A stretch of DNA of 64,000 bases from NCBI GenBank assembly GCA_038025085.1, contig CM076152.1, forward strand, positions 29,639,501 to 29,703,500, in the 5' to 3' direction. A program made the translations under genes and the position numbers. The number at the start of each line of letters is the position of its first letter. Within the stretch, counting starts at the first letter, position 1. The DNA is from Tetragonia tetragonoides. Its lineage: Eukaryota; Streptophyta; Magnoliopsida; Caryophyllales; Aizoaceae. Shown in pieces: positions 37,717-48,594 of the stretch. Below the pieces are notes generated by a model that worked only from the letters and a program-made list of their open reading frames with translations, was not told where the DNA came from and searched no databases.

Positions 37717-38438
37717 GGGCTTGTTTGTTTCAGCTTCTAAAAACTGTTTTTCTATTTAATTAAATAGAAAAGCTGTTTTTTTCTTAAAAACGATGTTTGG
37801 TTTGAAATGAAGAAAAATGGTTTCTGCCAAAAACAAAAACAAAAAAAAACAGAAAAATTAGAAGTAGAAAATTTTCACTTTTTAATCAAAAGAAACGATT
37901 TTCATAACCCCCACCCCCTTTTCCCTTGCTTTCCTTCCTCCACTCTCTCTCCTGTCGCACAGGTGTGGTTTTTTTTTTTTTTTTTGAGGGTTTGTTGCAG
38001 TAGTGCTTTGTCCTTCATGTTTTCCTCTTAAGTCCCAACTGATTCATTTTGATATCAGTGATTGATAATTTTCTAATTCAACGCAATTCAAGTTACATCT
38101 ATATCTATGCTTGCTATCATCATCTTAAGTCTAATCATAGGAATCAACCCATCATCTTCTTCCCAGCCACCCAACAAAAGCAATATGCTGGTTATTTCCT
38201 TTCAGAACATCAATAACAATAAGAGACAAATATTAATAGTAGTTAATCCAAGATCAAAAAGAAAAAAATAGTAGTTTACTCCAAGCATGTGTTTTAGAAA
38301 ATTCTGTAGCAAAAATCATTTTACGTGTGTTAACCAAACAAAACTGGTTCGCAAAAACTGTTTTTGAAATCTAAAAACAAATAAATAGATTTTGATCAAT
38401 TAAAAACAAAAACTGTAAAAACATTGTCAAACACTACC
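37717..38438. mobile_element. Tourist-like element A
   Basis: Starts GGGCTTGTTTG and ends CAAACACTACC. TTA flanks it at 37714-37716 and 38439-38441. No coding capacity was seen. Confidence 0.65.
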
Positions 38439-38441
38439 TTA

Positions 38442-39749
38442 GGCATTGTTTGTTTTTTTGGAAAATGGTAGCTTTTTTTTTTTTTTTTTTTCCATCCTCC
38501 AAAGGGTACCAATGTGGTACCCTCAACAAAACCCAGTATAGACCCAGGAATGTAAACGAGGCAATCCTAACACAGGTACATCATACAATCAAGTTAAGAT
38601 CAAAGCTAACAGGCATACAAAAAACCTATCAAGCATACAAAATCTATGCAAACATTAGCCTACCAACCCTTGTAATTTCGCGTCATAATCTACTCCATCC
38701 TTAGCTAGAATCCTCGCACTAACATGATACTTAATCTGTCAAATCAGACTCTGAGGAAGTCGCTTGATACCCCGATAGATCTTGATGTTTCGTTCCATCC
38801 AGATCTCGTGGATAACTGCAGCAAGAGCACTTCTTTTTTGCTTATACCTCCACATATTCACCTTATTATAGTTATAAAACCATTTCAGCTCATGAGAGAG
38901 GCTAACCCCTTTCTTGTTATCCGAAGCCATAAAAGAGTGTTCTGCCAAACTTCTTGTGCGAAAGGGCAGCTAAAAAGTAGATGGTCGTTAGTCTCACAAG
39001 CAAGACTCACAGAGCACCCATCTATTCACCAGAACAAAACCCCTACTATTTAGATTATCAATCGTAGGAAGGGATTTTTGAACAGTCAGGTTTGCAATGA
39101 AGGCATGCTTAGGGACGATAGAGGAATCCCAAATAGTTTTAGGCATTGTTTGTTAACGTTTCTAAAAACAGCTTTTCTATTTTTGTAAGTGGAAAAGCGG
39201 TTTTTTTTCTATAAAAAATGATGTTTGAATTAAAAAGAAAAAAAATCAATTTCTAAAGGAAACAAAAAAAGAAACAGACTTTTAGAAACAGAATAATCAC
39301 TTTTCACTACTTTGGATTTTTTTAAAATTAGGAGCGCTTAATAACTACCGATATTTAGCATCTGCACAATTTTTTTGTTTTCTGTTTTTTGTTTTTGTTT
39401 TGACTGATCTAGCATCTGCATATTTACTGTGACGTAGTGTCAACAACTGTCTTCCTTCAAAGTATATATGAGCCTTATTTTTTCTTTTTTTAATTATGCT
39501 TGGCAGGTGAACCCAAAATTGCTAAGAGTTTTTTATAAGCTTCACTTTGGGCTACGCAAAAATATAAATAGATGGGCTCAAGACTTAATTCCAAACATGT
39601 TTTTGAATAAATTGGTTTTCAAAATTAGTTTTACATTGAATAACCAAACAATATTGTTTTTTGAAAACAGTTTATTGAAACCAAAAACAAAAAAAACAGA
39701 TTTTGATCGATTAAAATCGGAAACAACAACAACGTTCCCAAACACTACC
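38442..39749. mobile_element. Tourist-like element B, split by a LINE tail
   Basis: Starts GGCATTGTTTG and ends CAAACACTACC, with TTA at 38439-38441 and 39750-39752. It abuts element A and shares the central TTA. A LINE fragment (38473-39138) lies inside, and the first 16 bases around the start are repeated on its far side. Confidence 0.6.
38473..39138 (-). mobile_element. 5'-truncated LINE, 3' end with zinc-binding domain
   Basis: A 19-T run at 38473-38491 is the poly-A tail of a minus-strand LINE. Upstream the protein reads SLACETNDHLLFSCPFAQ (zf-RVT type) and WMERNIKIYRGIKRLPQSLI before the C-terminus. Stops and frame changes are present. TTAGGCATTGTTTGTT occurs at 38439-38454 and 39139-39154, a candidate 16-bp duplication, although 18 extra bases lie between the left copy and the tail. 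Confidence 0.7.
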
Positions 39750-39937
39750 TTAATATCATGGCATTTGGTTTCCATTAGTATGAGAACACATTCGGTTTCC
39801 ATTTAGACGAGAACAACAGAGTTGAAGTTTCACAATATGATATTTTTGCCACCATTCTATGAAACAAAAATTAATAAATTGAAGTTTGTTATATATATTA
39901 TATTTTTTTTAATTGATGGTATATTGGTAAAAGAAAA

Positions 39938-40341
39938 GGATCCTCGTGTGATTTCCTCAAATATACATCATTCACACACTAATTCCCAAATTAGCTTCGG
40001 TTCAAAACTATTTCCCCACATATACACTACGTAGGATCGGACTGTGGCCTGGAAGCGAATTTAATTTTTTTTTTTATAGCGAAAGGCAAAGCCGCTGTGG
40101 CCCACAGCGGCTTTGCCTTTCGCTATAGAAAAAAAAATAGTGATCGGACTGTGGCCTGGAAGCGAATTTATATATTTTTGGCCACAGCGGCTTTGCCTTT
40201 CGCTATAAAAAAAAAATTAAATTCGCTTCCAGGCCACAGTCCGATCCTACGTGGTGTATATGTGGGGAAATAGTTTTGAACCAAGGCTAATTTGGGAATT
40301 AGTTTGTAAATGATATATTTGAGGAAATCACTCAGGATCCT
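39938..40341. mobile_element. Foldback element with about 130-bp arms
   Basis: The left arm starts GGATCCTCGTGTGATTTCC and the right arm reverse-complemented starts GGATCCTGAGTGATTTCC. The arms stay paired through CACACATATACAC-like words to GTAGGATCGGACTGTGGCC. The centre holds a perfect hairpin and a partial tandem copy of the inner arm. No target duplication is clear. The family is unassigned. Confidence 0.75.
40075..40127. repeat. Perfect 53-bp palindrome
   Basis: Arms of 26 bp (starting TATAGCGAAAGGCAAAGCCG) flank a single central C with no mismatch. Part of the arm recurs at 40182-40206. Confidence 0.95.
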
Positions 40342-40355
40342 CTCCACTACTACTT

Positions 40356-40673
40356 TTTTTTTGGAGGAGTTCAGAAGCCATTTTATTCATCCACTAGGGG
40401 GAAAAATATGGACGTTTTATACATACAGGTAATGGCCTGCAAAGCAAACTCAATAGAGAACACTCCTCACAAAAGAAGACCACAAAAAACTACCAACAAA
40501 GAGAAAAGAACTCATCTACATCAGCTCTTAACCCAATAAGGCTTGCAACATCTGATCACGACTTATCTCTCCATCAGGCCGGCTGAGCATTCTGATGCTA
40601 ACTTCAGCTTTTATGTGGTAACTGATCTGATCCAGATCCCTCTCACGTCTGCAGAAGATTCTGAAGTACTACA
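40356..40673 (-). mobile_element. Short 5'-truncated LINE with 10-bp duplication
   Basis: ACTACTACTT occurs at 40346-40355 and 40674-40683. The T run following the left copy is the poly-A tail of a minus-strand insert. Its last codons read RDLDQISYHIKAEVSIRMLS, similar to the end of the LINE at 38473-39138, so both belong to one family. Confidence 0.75.
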
Positions 40674-40841
40674 ACTACTACTTCCCCCAAGTACACTTTT
40701 TAATATCAAACATGTGGCCGTAAAAATTTTGGATGGCTGAGATTTAATACAACAATCTCCTTTAGATAACCAATTACCAGATAATGAACTTCATCTCCCC
40801 TTTCTCTCCCCTCTACTCCATCACCCTATAGACGTCTACAC

Positions 40842-41637
40842 TGTTGGAGTATCCCTCCTACATGGAGGAAGAACCCAATTAATTTGGGATATATTTGCTT
40901 ACCATATGGGTTATCCATATGATGTTTAAGTGAAGGGCAATTTCGTATATTCACTCACAAGTGGATTCCCTTATAAGCCAAAAGGTTAGAAGGGCTGAGT
41001 GCAAGAGAGAGAAAGCCTAGACACTCAAAAAATTCAGGAGAAAAGTCTAGAAGAGAAGAGGAGAGAGAGAAGAGGAGCCACCCACGAATTTTGGTGCTGG
41101 CAGCCCAGAAATCCGCCCCGATCGACGACCAAACGAACTCCGATCGTCGCGAGATTTTAGCACGTTGTTCCTGACATCCCCCTCTTCAAATCCAACGGTC
41201 AGAATTTCATTTGGAGCTCTCTAAGTCAGTTTTCTAAATTCAGCTCTTATTTTGTACGAAATTGTATTTCCACTCTTTTGGGTGATGATTTGGGAGACTT
41301 GTTGTGCCAAGGTTGATCCTTGATGATTGTGAATACCTCTAGTTGATCTAGGGAAGAACTATTGTTGTACCCACTTGTTAATTTGTTGATTAGTGGAGGT
41401 TTTGGCACCGTTTGTTAACGGTCCCGTGGTTTTTTCCCCACATCGGGGTTTCCACGTAAATCCTTGCGTCTCCTTGTTTATTTACTGTTTTTGGGCTGAT
41501 TTATAGTTCCATTTGCTGCTGTCATTTTGGTTCAATATTGTTTGGTTGCTTGAATTGGTTATTGCTCATCTTTGCATCACAACCGGGGAAAAAGTCTTTG
41601 TTGCTTCCGCTTGTGTATTTGTGTGCTTTCCCCAACA
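40842..41637 (+). repeat. Copia 5' LTR
   Basis: 796 bp, TGTTGGAG..CCCAACA. Confidence 0.97.
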
Positions 41638-41691
41638 TAGTGGTATCAGAGCTTTGGTTAGAGTCATTGTGAATTTGTTGTGTTGTTAAAG

Positions 41692-44600
41692 ATGGATGAA
41701 AAATCTGGTGTGCACGGAATGATTAGTTTGAATTCTGGAAATTACTCCGTGTGGAAAACTAAAATGGAGGATATCCTTTATGTGAAGGATTTGTATGAAC
41801 CAATTTTAAATGCAACCATACCAACTGGTGTTGTTGAAAGTGAGTGGAAAATATTGAACCGTAAAGCCGTTGGAACAATTAGACAATTTGTTGATATGAG
41901 TGTCCTCCAACATATTGCCAATGACACGAATGCTTATACTCTTTGGAAGAAACTTGAGACCATGTATGAAAGGAAGAATGCCTTGAGTAAAGCGTCATTG
42001 ATTAGAAAACTTGTGAAACTGGAATATAAAGATGGTGATAGCATAGTAGTTCACTTGAATGAATTTCAAAGTTTGATTAACAAGTTGTCTGCAATGAAGA
42101 TGAATTTAGATGATGAGCTGCAGGCATTGCTACTACTTTGCTCATTGCCAGAAAGCTGGGACACTCTATTTGTATCACTTAGCAACTCCGCACCAGAGGG
42201 CACGCTGACAATGGAAATTGTCAAAGCTAGTTTGTTGAATGAAGAAACTAGAAGGAAGGAAATGAGTTCCTCCACACAACCAGAGGCTAATGTGACACAA
42301 GAATCAAGCAGGGGAAGAAGTAAGACTCGATATCCCCAGCATAGAGACAAGTCCAGGGGGAGATCAAAATCAAAGGGTAAGATCATTTGCCACTATTGTG
42401 ATAAGCCAGGCCACATTCAAAAACATTGCAGGAAAATGAAGAGAGACAAGTCCAGAGAAAGGAAAGAAAAGGGTGAGACATTCGGGCAACAACAAGAAGA
42501 GAAAGATAACAACACCACTGCAATTGCAACAAGTGATGAATTATTTTTTATTGGTGACCATTGCCTAAATCTAGATAGTGATGATTGTACTTGGGTGATT
42601 GACACGGGTGCTTCGTTTCATCTAACCTCGCACCAAGATTACTTCTCATCTTACACCAGCGGTGACTTTGGCTATGTAAAGATGGGGAATGATGGCTCAT
42701 CCAAGATTGTAGGCATGGGTACAGTGTGTTTGGAGACATCCACAGGTTGCAGTTTGGTGTTGAGAGATGTCCGACATGTTCCAGACATTCGGCTGAATTT
42801 GATATCTCCTGGGTTGCTCGATGATGCTGGTTACTCCAGCAACTTTGGTGGTGGAAAGTGCAAGCTTATCAAAGGAAGTTTGATTGTGGCTCGTGGGAGC
42901 AAGCAGAGATCCTTGTATGTGATGCAAGCTAAGTTGTGCAAAGGAGAAGTACACGCAGTTGATGATTCCTCCAGCGAGTTATGGCACAAGAGACTTGGTC
43001 ACATGAGTGAAAGAGGTATGCAAATGCTTGCTAAGAAGCAACTCCTTCCTGATGTTCAAGGTATGTCCTTGAAACCCTGTGTTGATTGTTTAGCTGGAAA
43101 ACAACATAGGGCAGCATTTCATACTCGTCCCCCATCTAGAAGAAAACATGCATTAGATCTTGTTCACACTGATGTATGTTCTATGGATACTAAGTCACAT
43201 AGCGGTGCACTTTATTTTGTTACTTTTATTGATGATTATTCTAGAAAACTGTGGGCTTTTGTGTTGAAAACCAAAGACCAGGTACTACAGTTTTTCAAGC
43301 AGTTCCAGGCCAGAGTTGAGAGAGAAACAGGCCGGAAGCTCAAGTGTGTTAGAGCTGACAATGGTGGAGAGTACAGGGGTCCATTTGAAGAGTATTGCAA
43401 AGTACAGGGCATCAGGCTTGAGAAGACAGTTCCCAAGACACCTCAGCTGAATGGACTTGCAGAGAGAATGAACAGAACAATTGAAGAAAGAATTCGATGT
43501 ATGCTCTCTCATGCGAAGCTGCCTAGGATTTTTTGGGCCGAGGCAATGTTTACAGCAGTGTACCTCATCAACCGGTCACCTTCAGTTCCTCTTAATGGAG
43601 ATGTTCCGCAGAGAGTATGGACTGGTAAAGAGGTATCATTCAGCCACCTGAGAGTCTTTGGGTGCCTTGCATATGTTCATATTCCCAGAGATGAGAGGTC
43701 CAAGCTTGATAGCAAGACAAAGCCATGCATCTTCCTAGGGTACTCAGAGGATGAGTTTGGGTACAGATTGTGGAATCCAGTTAGCAGGAAAGTGATTAGA
43801 AGCAGAGATGTAGTGTTCTTTGAAGACAAAACCTTTGCAGATTGTGAGAAGAAGAAACAACCAGAGCCTTCTCCTAGTGACAGCGCCAACTCAGATCCAA
43901 TATTTCCTGAAGTAACTCCTAGAGTTCAAGGGGGAGAACAACAGGAAGATGGCAATGATGATCATAACAGTGATGATGGTGATGATGTTCAGCCACCACC
44001 AGATCATACACATGAAGAAGAACCCCATGTACAACCAGAACCACAGTTGAGAAGATCCACCAGAGAGAGACAGCCTACCTCTAAATATCCAGCAGATGAG
44101 TATGTGTTGATGACCGACGGGGGAGAACCTGAAAGCTATGAGGAGGCTATGTCACATGAGCACTGCAAGGAGTGGTATAATGCCATGCAAGATGAGATGA
44201 AATCCTTGCATGAGAACCACACATATGACTTAGTGGAGTTGTCTAAGGGCAAGAGAGCACTCAAGAACAAATGGGTGTACAGACTGAAAACTGGAGAAGA
44301 TGGTTCACCACCTAGGTACAAGGCACGTTTGGTGGTGAAAGGCTCAGGTCAAAAGAAAGGCATAGACTTTGAAGAGATTTTCTCTCCAGTTGTAAAGATG
44401 TCTTCTGTTAGAGTTGTTCTTGGCTTAGCTGCTAGCATGGATTTGGAGTTGGAACAACTTGATGTGAAGACTGCTTTCCTCCATGGTGACTTAGAGGAGG
44501 AAATCTACATGGAGCAACCAGAAGGTTTCCAAGAGAAGGGAAGTGAGAAGCTTGTATGCCGTTTGAAAAAGAGTTTATATGGCTTGAAACAAGCACCTCG

Positions 44601-45690
44601 ACAATGGTACAAGAAGTTTGAGTCTTTCATGAAAGACCACAGTTTCCACAAGACACATGCAGATTCATGTGTGTTTGTGAAGCATTACGCCGGAGGTGAT
44701 TTTCTCATTCTCTTACTTTATGTGGATGACATGTTGATTGTTGGACAGGATAAGGAGAAGATTGCCAACCTGAAGAGTGCCTTGAGCAAGTCCTTTGCAA
44801 TGAAGGACCTTGGCCCTGCAAAGCAAATTTTGGGCATGCGTATCTCTCGTGATAGGAAGAACAAGAAGATATGGCTATCACAAGAGAGTTACATCCAGAA
44901 GCTGCTAGAGAGGTTCAAGATGGACAAAGCTAAACCCGTGAGCTCGCCACTTGCAGGTCACATGAAGCTAAGCTCCAGCCAGTGTCCTACAAGTGAGAAT
45001 GACAAGAAAGAGATGATGACGGTGCCTTATGCATCCGCCGTGGGGAGTTTGATGTATGCCATGGTATGCACTAGGCCAGACATTGCACATGCCATTGGGG
45101 TTGTTAGCAGGTTCATGTCTAATCCTGGTAAGGAGCATTGGGCAGCAGTAAAGTGGATCATGCGGTATCTCAGAGGTACTTCTAGAGTGTGTTTATGCTT
45201 TGGTCCCGGACAACCTGTGTTAGATGGCTACACAGATGCTGATTTGTCAGGTGATATTGATGCTAGTAAGTCTACCTCCGGATACTTGATGACAATTGCA
45301 GGGGGAGCTGTTTCATGGCAATCAAAATTGCAAAAGTGTGTTGCTCTGTCTACCACAGAATCTGAGTATATGGCAGCGGTTGAAGCTGGCAAGGAGTTTA
45401 TTTGGATGAGAGATTTTCTAGAGGAGTTGGGTTTGAAACAAGACAAGTACCCTCTTTATTGTGATAGTCAAAGTGCCATCCACCTTGCCAAGAATGCAGC
45501 CTACCATTCCCGAACCAAACACATACGGAGGAGGTATCATTGGATTCGAGAAGCGGTAGAAGACAAGTCATTTGAGCTTGTGAAGATTCACACCGATCTC
45601 AACGGATCGGACATGTTGACGAAGGCCTTGCCTAAGGAGAAACTTCTTGTTTGTAGAAAGATTGCGGGCTTGGTCGAGCCCCCCATGTAG
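41692..45690 (+). CDS. Copia gag-pol polyprotein
   Basis: 1,332 residues in one frame. The first ATG in context is 41692 (MDEKSGVHGM); the frame is open further up only through non-ATG codons. Order: UBN2-type gag; CCHC knuckle CHYCDKPGHIQKHC (residues ~233-246); aspartic protease DTGA at ~304; GAG-pre-integrase LWHKRLGHMS; integrase D-D-E with HTDVC at ~494, ADNGGEY and NGLAERMN; reverse transcriptase with DVKTAFLHGDL and YVDD at ~1010; RNase H with TDADLSGD, TESEYMA and CDSQSA. This integrase-before-RT order defines copia. It makes the proteins for packaging, cDNA synthesis and insertion. No stop, frameshift or lost catalytic residue was seen. The stop is 16 bp before the 3' LTR. Confidence 0.97.
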   Translation: MDEKSGVHGMISLNSGNYSVWKTKMEDILYVKDLYEPILNATIPTGVVESEWKILNRKAVGTIRQFVDMSVLQHIANDTNAYTLWKKLETMYERKNALSKASLIRKLVKLEYKDGDSIVVHLNEFQSLINKLSAMKMNLDDELQALLLLCSLPESWDTLFVSLSNSAPEGTLTMEIVKASLLNEETRRKEMSSSTQPEANVTQESSRGRSKTRYPQHRDKSRGRSKSKGKIICHYCDKPGHIQKHCRKMKRDKSRERKEKGETFGQQQEEKDNNTTAIATSDELFFIGDHCLNLDSDDCTWVIDTGASFHLTSHQDYFSSYTSGDFGYVKMGNDGSSKIVGMGTVCLETSTGCSLVLRDVRHVPDIRLNLISPGLLDDAGYSSNFGGGKCKLIKGSLIVARGSKQRSLYVMQAKLCKGEVHAVDDSSSELWHKRLGHMSERGMQMLAKKQLLPDVQGMSLKPCVDCLAGKQHRAAFHTRPPSRRKHALDLVHTDVCSMDTKSHSGALYFVTFIDDYSRKLWAFVLKTKDQVLQFFKQFQARVERETGRKLKCVRADNGGEYRGPFEEYCKVQGIRLEKTVPKTPQLNGLAERMNRTIEERIRCMLSHAKLPRIFWAEAMFTAVYLINRSPSVPLNGDVPQRVWTGKEVSFSHLRVFGCLAYVHIPRDERSKLDSKTKPCIFLGYSEDEFGYRLWNPVSRKVIRSRDVVFFEDKTFADCEKKKQPEPSPSDSANSDPIFPEVTPRVQGGEQQEDGNDDHNSDDGDDVQPPPDHTHEEEPHVQPEPQLRRSTRERQPTSKYPADEYVLMTDGGEPESYEEAMSHEHCKEWYNAMQDEMKSLHENHTYDLVELSKGKRALKNKWVYRLKTGEDGSPPRYKARLVVKGSGQKKGIDFEEIFSPVVKMSSVRVVLGLAASMDLELEQLDVKTAFLHGDLEEEIYMEQPEGFQEKGSEKLVCRLKKSLYGLKQAPRQWYKKFESFMKDHSFHKTHADSCVFVKHYAGGDFLILLLYVDDMLIVGQDKEKIANLKSALSKSFAMKDLGPAKQILGMRISRDRKNKKIWLSQESYIQKLLERFKMDKAKPVSSPLAGHMKLSSSQCPTSENDKKEMMTVPYASAVGSLMYAMVCTRPDIAHAIGVVSRFMSNPGKEHWAAVKWIMRYLRGTSRVCLCFGPGQPVLDGYTDADLSGDIDASKSTSGYLMTIAGGAVSWQSKLQKCVALSTTESEYMAAVEAGKEFIWMRDFLEELGLKQDKYPLYCDSQSAIHLAKNAAYHSRTKHIRRRYHWIREAVEDKSFELVKIHTDLNGSDMLTKALPKEKLLVCRKIAGLVEPPM

Positions 45691-45706
45691 GAGTGAGGGG
45701 GAGATT

Positions 45707-46502
45707 TGTTGGAGTATCCCTCCTACATGGAGGAAGAACCCAATTAATTTGGGATATATTTGCTTACCATATGGGTTATCCATATGATGTTTAAGTGAAG
45801 GGCAATTTCGTATATTCACTCACAAGTGGATTCCCTTATAAGCCAAAAGGTTAGAAGGGCTGAGTGCAAGAGAGAGAAAGCCTAGACACTCAAAAAATTC
45901 AGGAGAAAAGTCTAGAAGAGAAGAGGAGAGAGAGAAGAGGAGCCACCCACGAATTTTGGTGCTGGCAGCCCAGAAATCCGCCCCGATCGACGACCAAACG
46001 AACTCCGATCGTCGCGAGATTTTAGCACGTTGTTCCTGACATCCCCCTCTTCAAATCCAACGGTCAGAATTTCATTTGGAGCTCTCTAAGTCAGTTTTCT
46101 AAATTCAGCTCTTATTTTGTACGAAATTGTATTTCCACTCTTTTGGGTGATGATTTGGGAGACTTGTTGTGCCAAGGTTGATCCTTGATGATTGTGAATA
46201 CCTCTAGTTGATCTAGGGAAGAACTATTGTTGTACCCACTTGTTAATTTGTTGATTAGTGGAGGTTTTGGCACCGTTTGTTAACGGTCCCGTGGTTTTTT
46301 CCCCACATCGGGGTTTCCACGTAAATCCTTGCGTCTCCTTGTTTATTTACTGTTTTTGGGCTGATTTATAGTTCCATTTGCTGCTGTCATTTTGGTTCAA
46401 TATTGTTTGGTTGCTTGAATTGGTTATTGCTCATCTTTGCATCACAACCGGGGAAAAAGTCTTTGTTGCTTCCGCTTGTGTATTTGTGTGCTTTCCCCAA
46501 CA
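45707..46502 (+). repeat. Copia 3' LTR
   Basis: 796 bp; reads the same as 40842-41637. Open frames in it are incidental. Confidence 0.97.
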
Positions 46503-46507
46503 TACAC

Positions 46508-47797
46508 AAACTCTCACTATTTTAGTCTCTTTCTCATCTCTATCTCTCTCACACATGTCATCCATCTTCAATTCTAGCACACAATCAATAACTCCCATCA
46601 TGTCACCCATAACCTTGAATTGGGTCTTTCAACTCGGATTATGGGTGTACCCTTGAAAGGGGGTCTAGGATGTGAGGTGAGAGAAACTCAGAAAATGAGT
46701 TGGCCTGGTGGTTGCCGACTTTGATGAAACACTGCAGGGGAGGTGGGGGTTTGCATGTGGGTAGGATTTCGGGGTACTTGGGTACTTGAGTTCGTAAGAG
46801 AGAGATTGGAGGAGCAAGGGTATTTTTGGCTTTTCAAGAGTACCGCGGACTACTGCTGAGAATCCTACTGCAGTGTAATCCATTTCCTTGGTAAAATAAT
46901 TTCGGTAATGCTAACAAAGGTTTAAGGAACATTAAATAATTTGATTTTGATTAAAATTGGTGCTAATTAAAAAATCTTAATTAAAAGAAAAATTCGACAC
47001 AAATAATCTAAAGTTTCATCAGTCCGATAATAATAATCCCAAGTTGTAACTTGTACAAGAATAATCCGAAGTTGTCATTTTTGTCACAACATTAGGTCCA
47101 TATCTCACTGGTTAACGCTAATTGCACGATTTCCCTTCAACTATTTAAAATTATTACGAGTATAAGATTTTCTTTTAATGATTTTACTTTCTCTCTCCTC
47201 CATCAACCCAACCCAGCTCTCTTTCATCAAAAACACCACCTACGTACCTAACCTCATCTGAGCTATCTCACGTGAAGTTTTTGAAAAAGAAAAGAAAATG
47301 GAGCTGAAGAAATCTTTTTGGAAAGAGTCAAGTTGAAGCTGATCCCAAACCAGGACCCTATCAGAACTTGTCCTCACCTTATCCAAATGCAAAGCCTTAA
47401 ACTTCAGCTCCCACCATTTCACCCCTTGCTCTCACAACCACCACCATTACTACTCTCCCCACCACCCATACTCCCACAACAAGATAAAATATTCTATCCT
47501 ATTCTACTCACAGTAAGTTCTCACTTATCATGTAATGATTTTTCAGAAACAAGCAACGAACAACAACCATAATGAAAAACTTTCTTTGTTTCATTTTCAA
47601 TTTCATATTTCATTAATCATAACCAATTGTAATATCAAAATTCCGGCGAAAATCCTCGATGACGATTTCGCCGACAAAACGTGAAGTGATATCAATTGAG
47701 TAAATGTGGTGGTGGTGGCTCAGATGGTGGAGCGGAGTGAGAGCGGAGGGGGCTTGGTGGTGGTGCCTCAGATGGTGAAGAGGAGAGAGATAAGTTA
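46508..47797. other. Non-coding spacer
   Basis: CT-rich then AT-rich sequence. I found no gene, RNA or clear element border. Confidence 0.4.
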
Positions 47798-47805
47798 AAC
47801 TAAAC

Positions 47806-48586
47806 TAGGGTTGTTCATAAAATACCGAAACTGAAAAACCGTACCGAAACCGGCCAAAACAGTACCGGAAAATAGGTTACCGTACCGGAAACAAAAAATA
47901 ATCTCGGTACGGTAACTGTACCGATGAAAAATCTCAATTTTTCGGTACGGTTACAGTTCACATTTTTCGAAAAACGGTTAACCGAAAGACTGAATCGTAA
48001 AATTGAAATGTGCGATCCATTTGACATTTTAAGCCCACTGAGAGTTTGAGAGTGCCCTTTAGCAAAAAAATCTCACCGACAGTAACTACTCTCAAACTCA
48101 TTTGCCTCCATCTCTCCTAGCCAACACCCTCTACATCTGTGGCTCTGTCCCAATTTTTTCCTCCTCCTCAGTCTCTTAATTGAATATGAGCATTCTTAAT
48201 TGTCTACAAATATCAAAATATCCATGAAATCGACAAACTAAATGTTTCTGGCAAGAGATCTATTGCTGTTGGGTTCCTTTCTTTGATTTTCGATAGAGCT
48301 ACTGTAAGTGAAAAATGGTCTTTTACTTCTTGAACAATATAAATAAATGTCATAGATGTAAGCGAGGTGTTCTTAAATTGATTTTGTCGGTAATTAAATT
48401 TAAAAATGTCATCTAAAATCAATTATTGTAAATTTTGAATTTTTTAGGTTAACCGTACCGAAAATAACAAATTCGATTGTCGGTTATTTTCGGTACGGTA
48501 ACGGTACAGGGAAAAGCCGAACCAGAATTTTCGGTTACGTACCGAAACACACTTTCGATACGGTTAACCTACCGTGAACACCCCTA
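47806..48586. mobile_element. hAT-like MITE, 781 bp
   Basis: Ends TAGGGTTGTTCA and (right, reverse-complemented) TAGGGGTGTTCA. Flanks AACTAAAC (47798-47805) and ATCTAAAC (48587-48594) give an 8-bp duplication with one mismatch. Both halves are filled with short inverted words such as CCGTACCG and CGGTACGG. No transposase is present. Confidence 0.8.
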
Positions 48587-48594
48587 ATCTAAAC

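Larger units (their letters stand above)
40842..46502 (+). mobile_element. Complete Ty1/copia retrotransposon, very young
   Basis: LTRs 40842-41637 and 45707-46502 are both 796 bp and I found no difference on reading them side by side. TACAC flanks both sides (40837-40841, 46503-46507). The primer site TGGTATCAGAGC is at 41641-41652 and the purine tract GAGTGAGGGGGAGA at 45691-45704. One unbroken polyprotein fills the interior. Identical LTRs mean insertion in the recent past, and all parts needed for movement seem present. Confidence 0.97.

Noticed and set aside
46378..46656. Open frame crossing the copia 3' LTR
   Set aside because: The first part is LTR sequence also present at 41513-41637, and the rest is flanking DNA.
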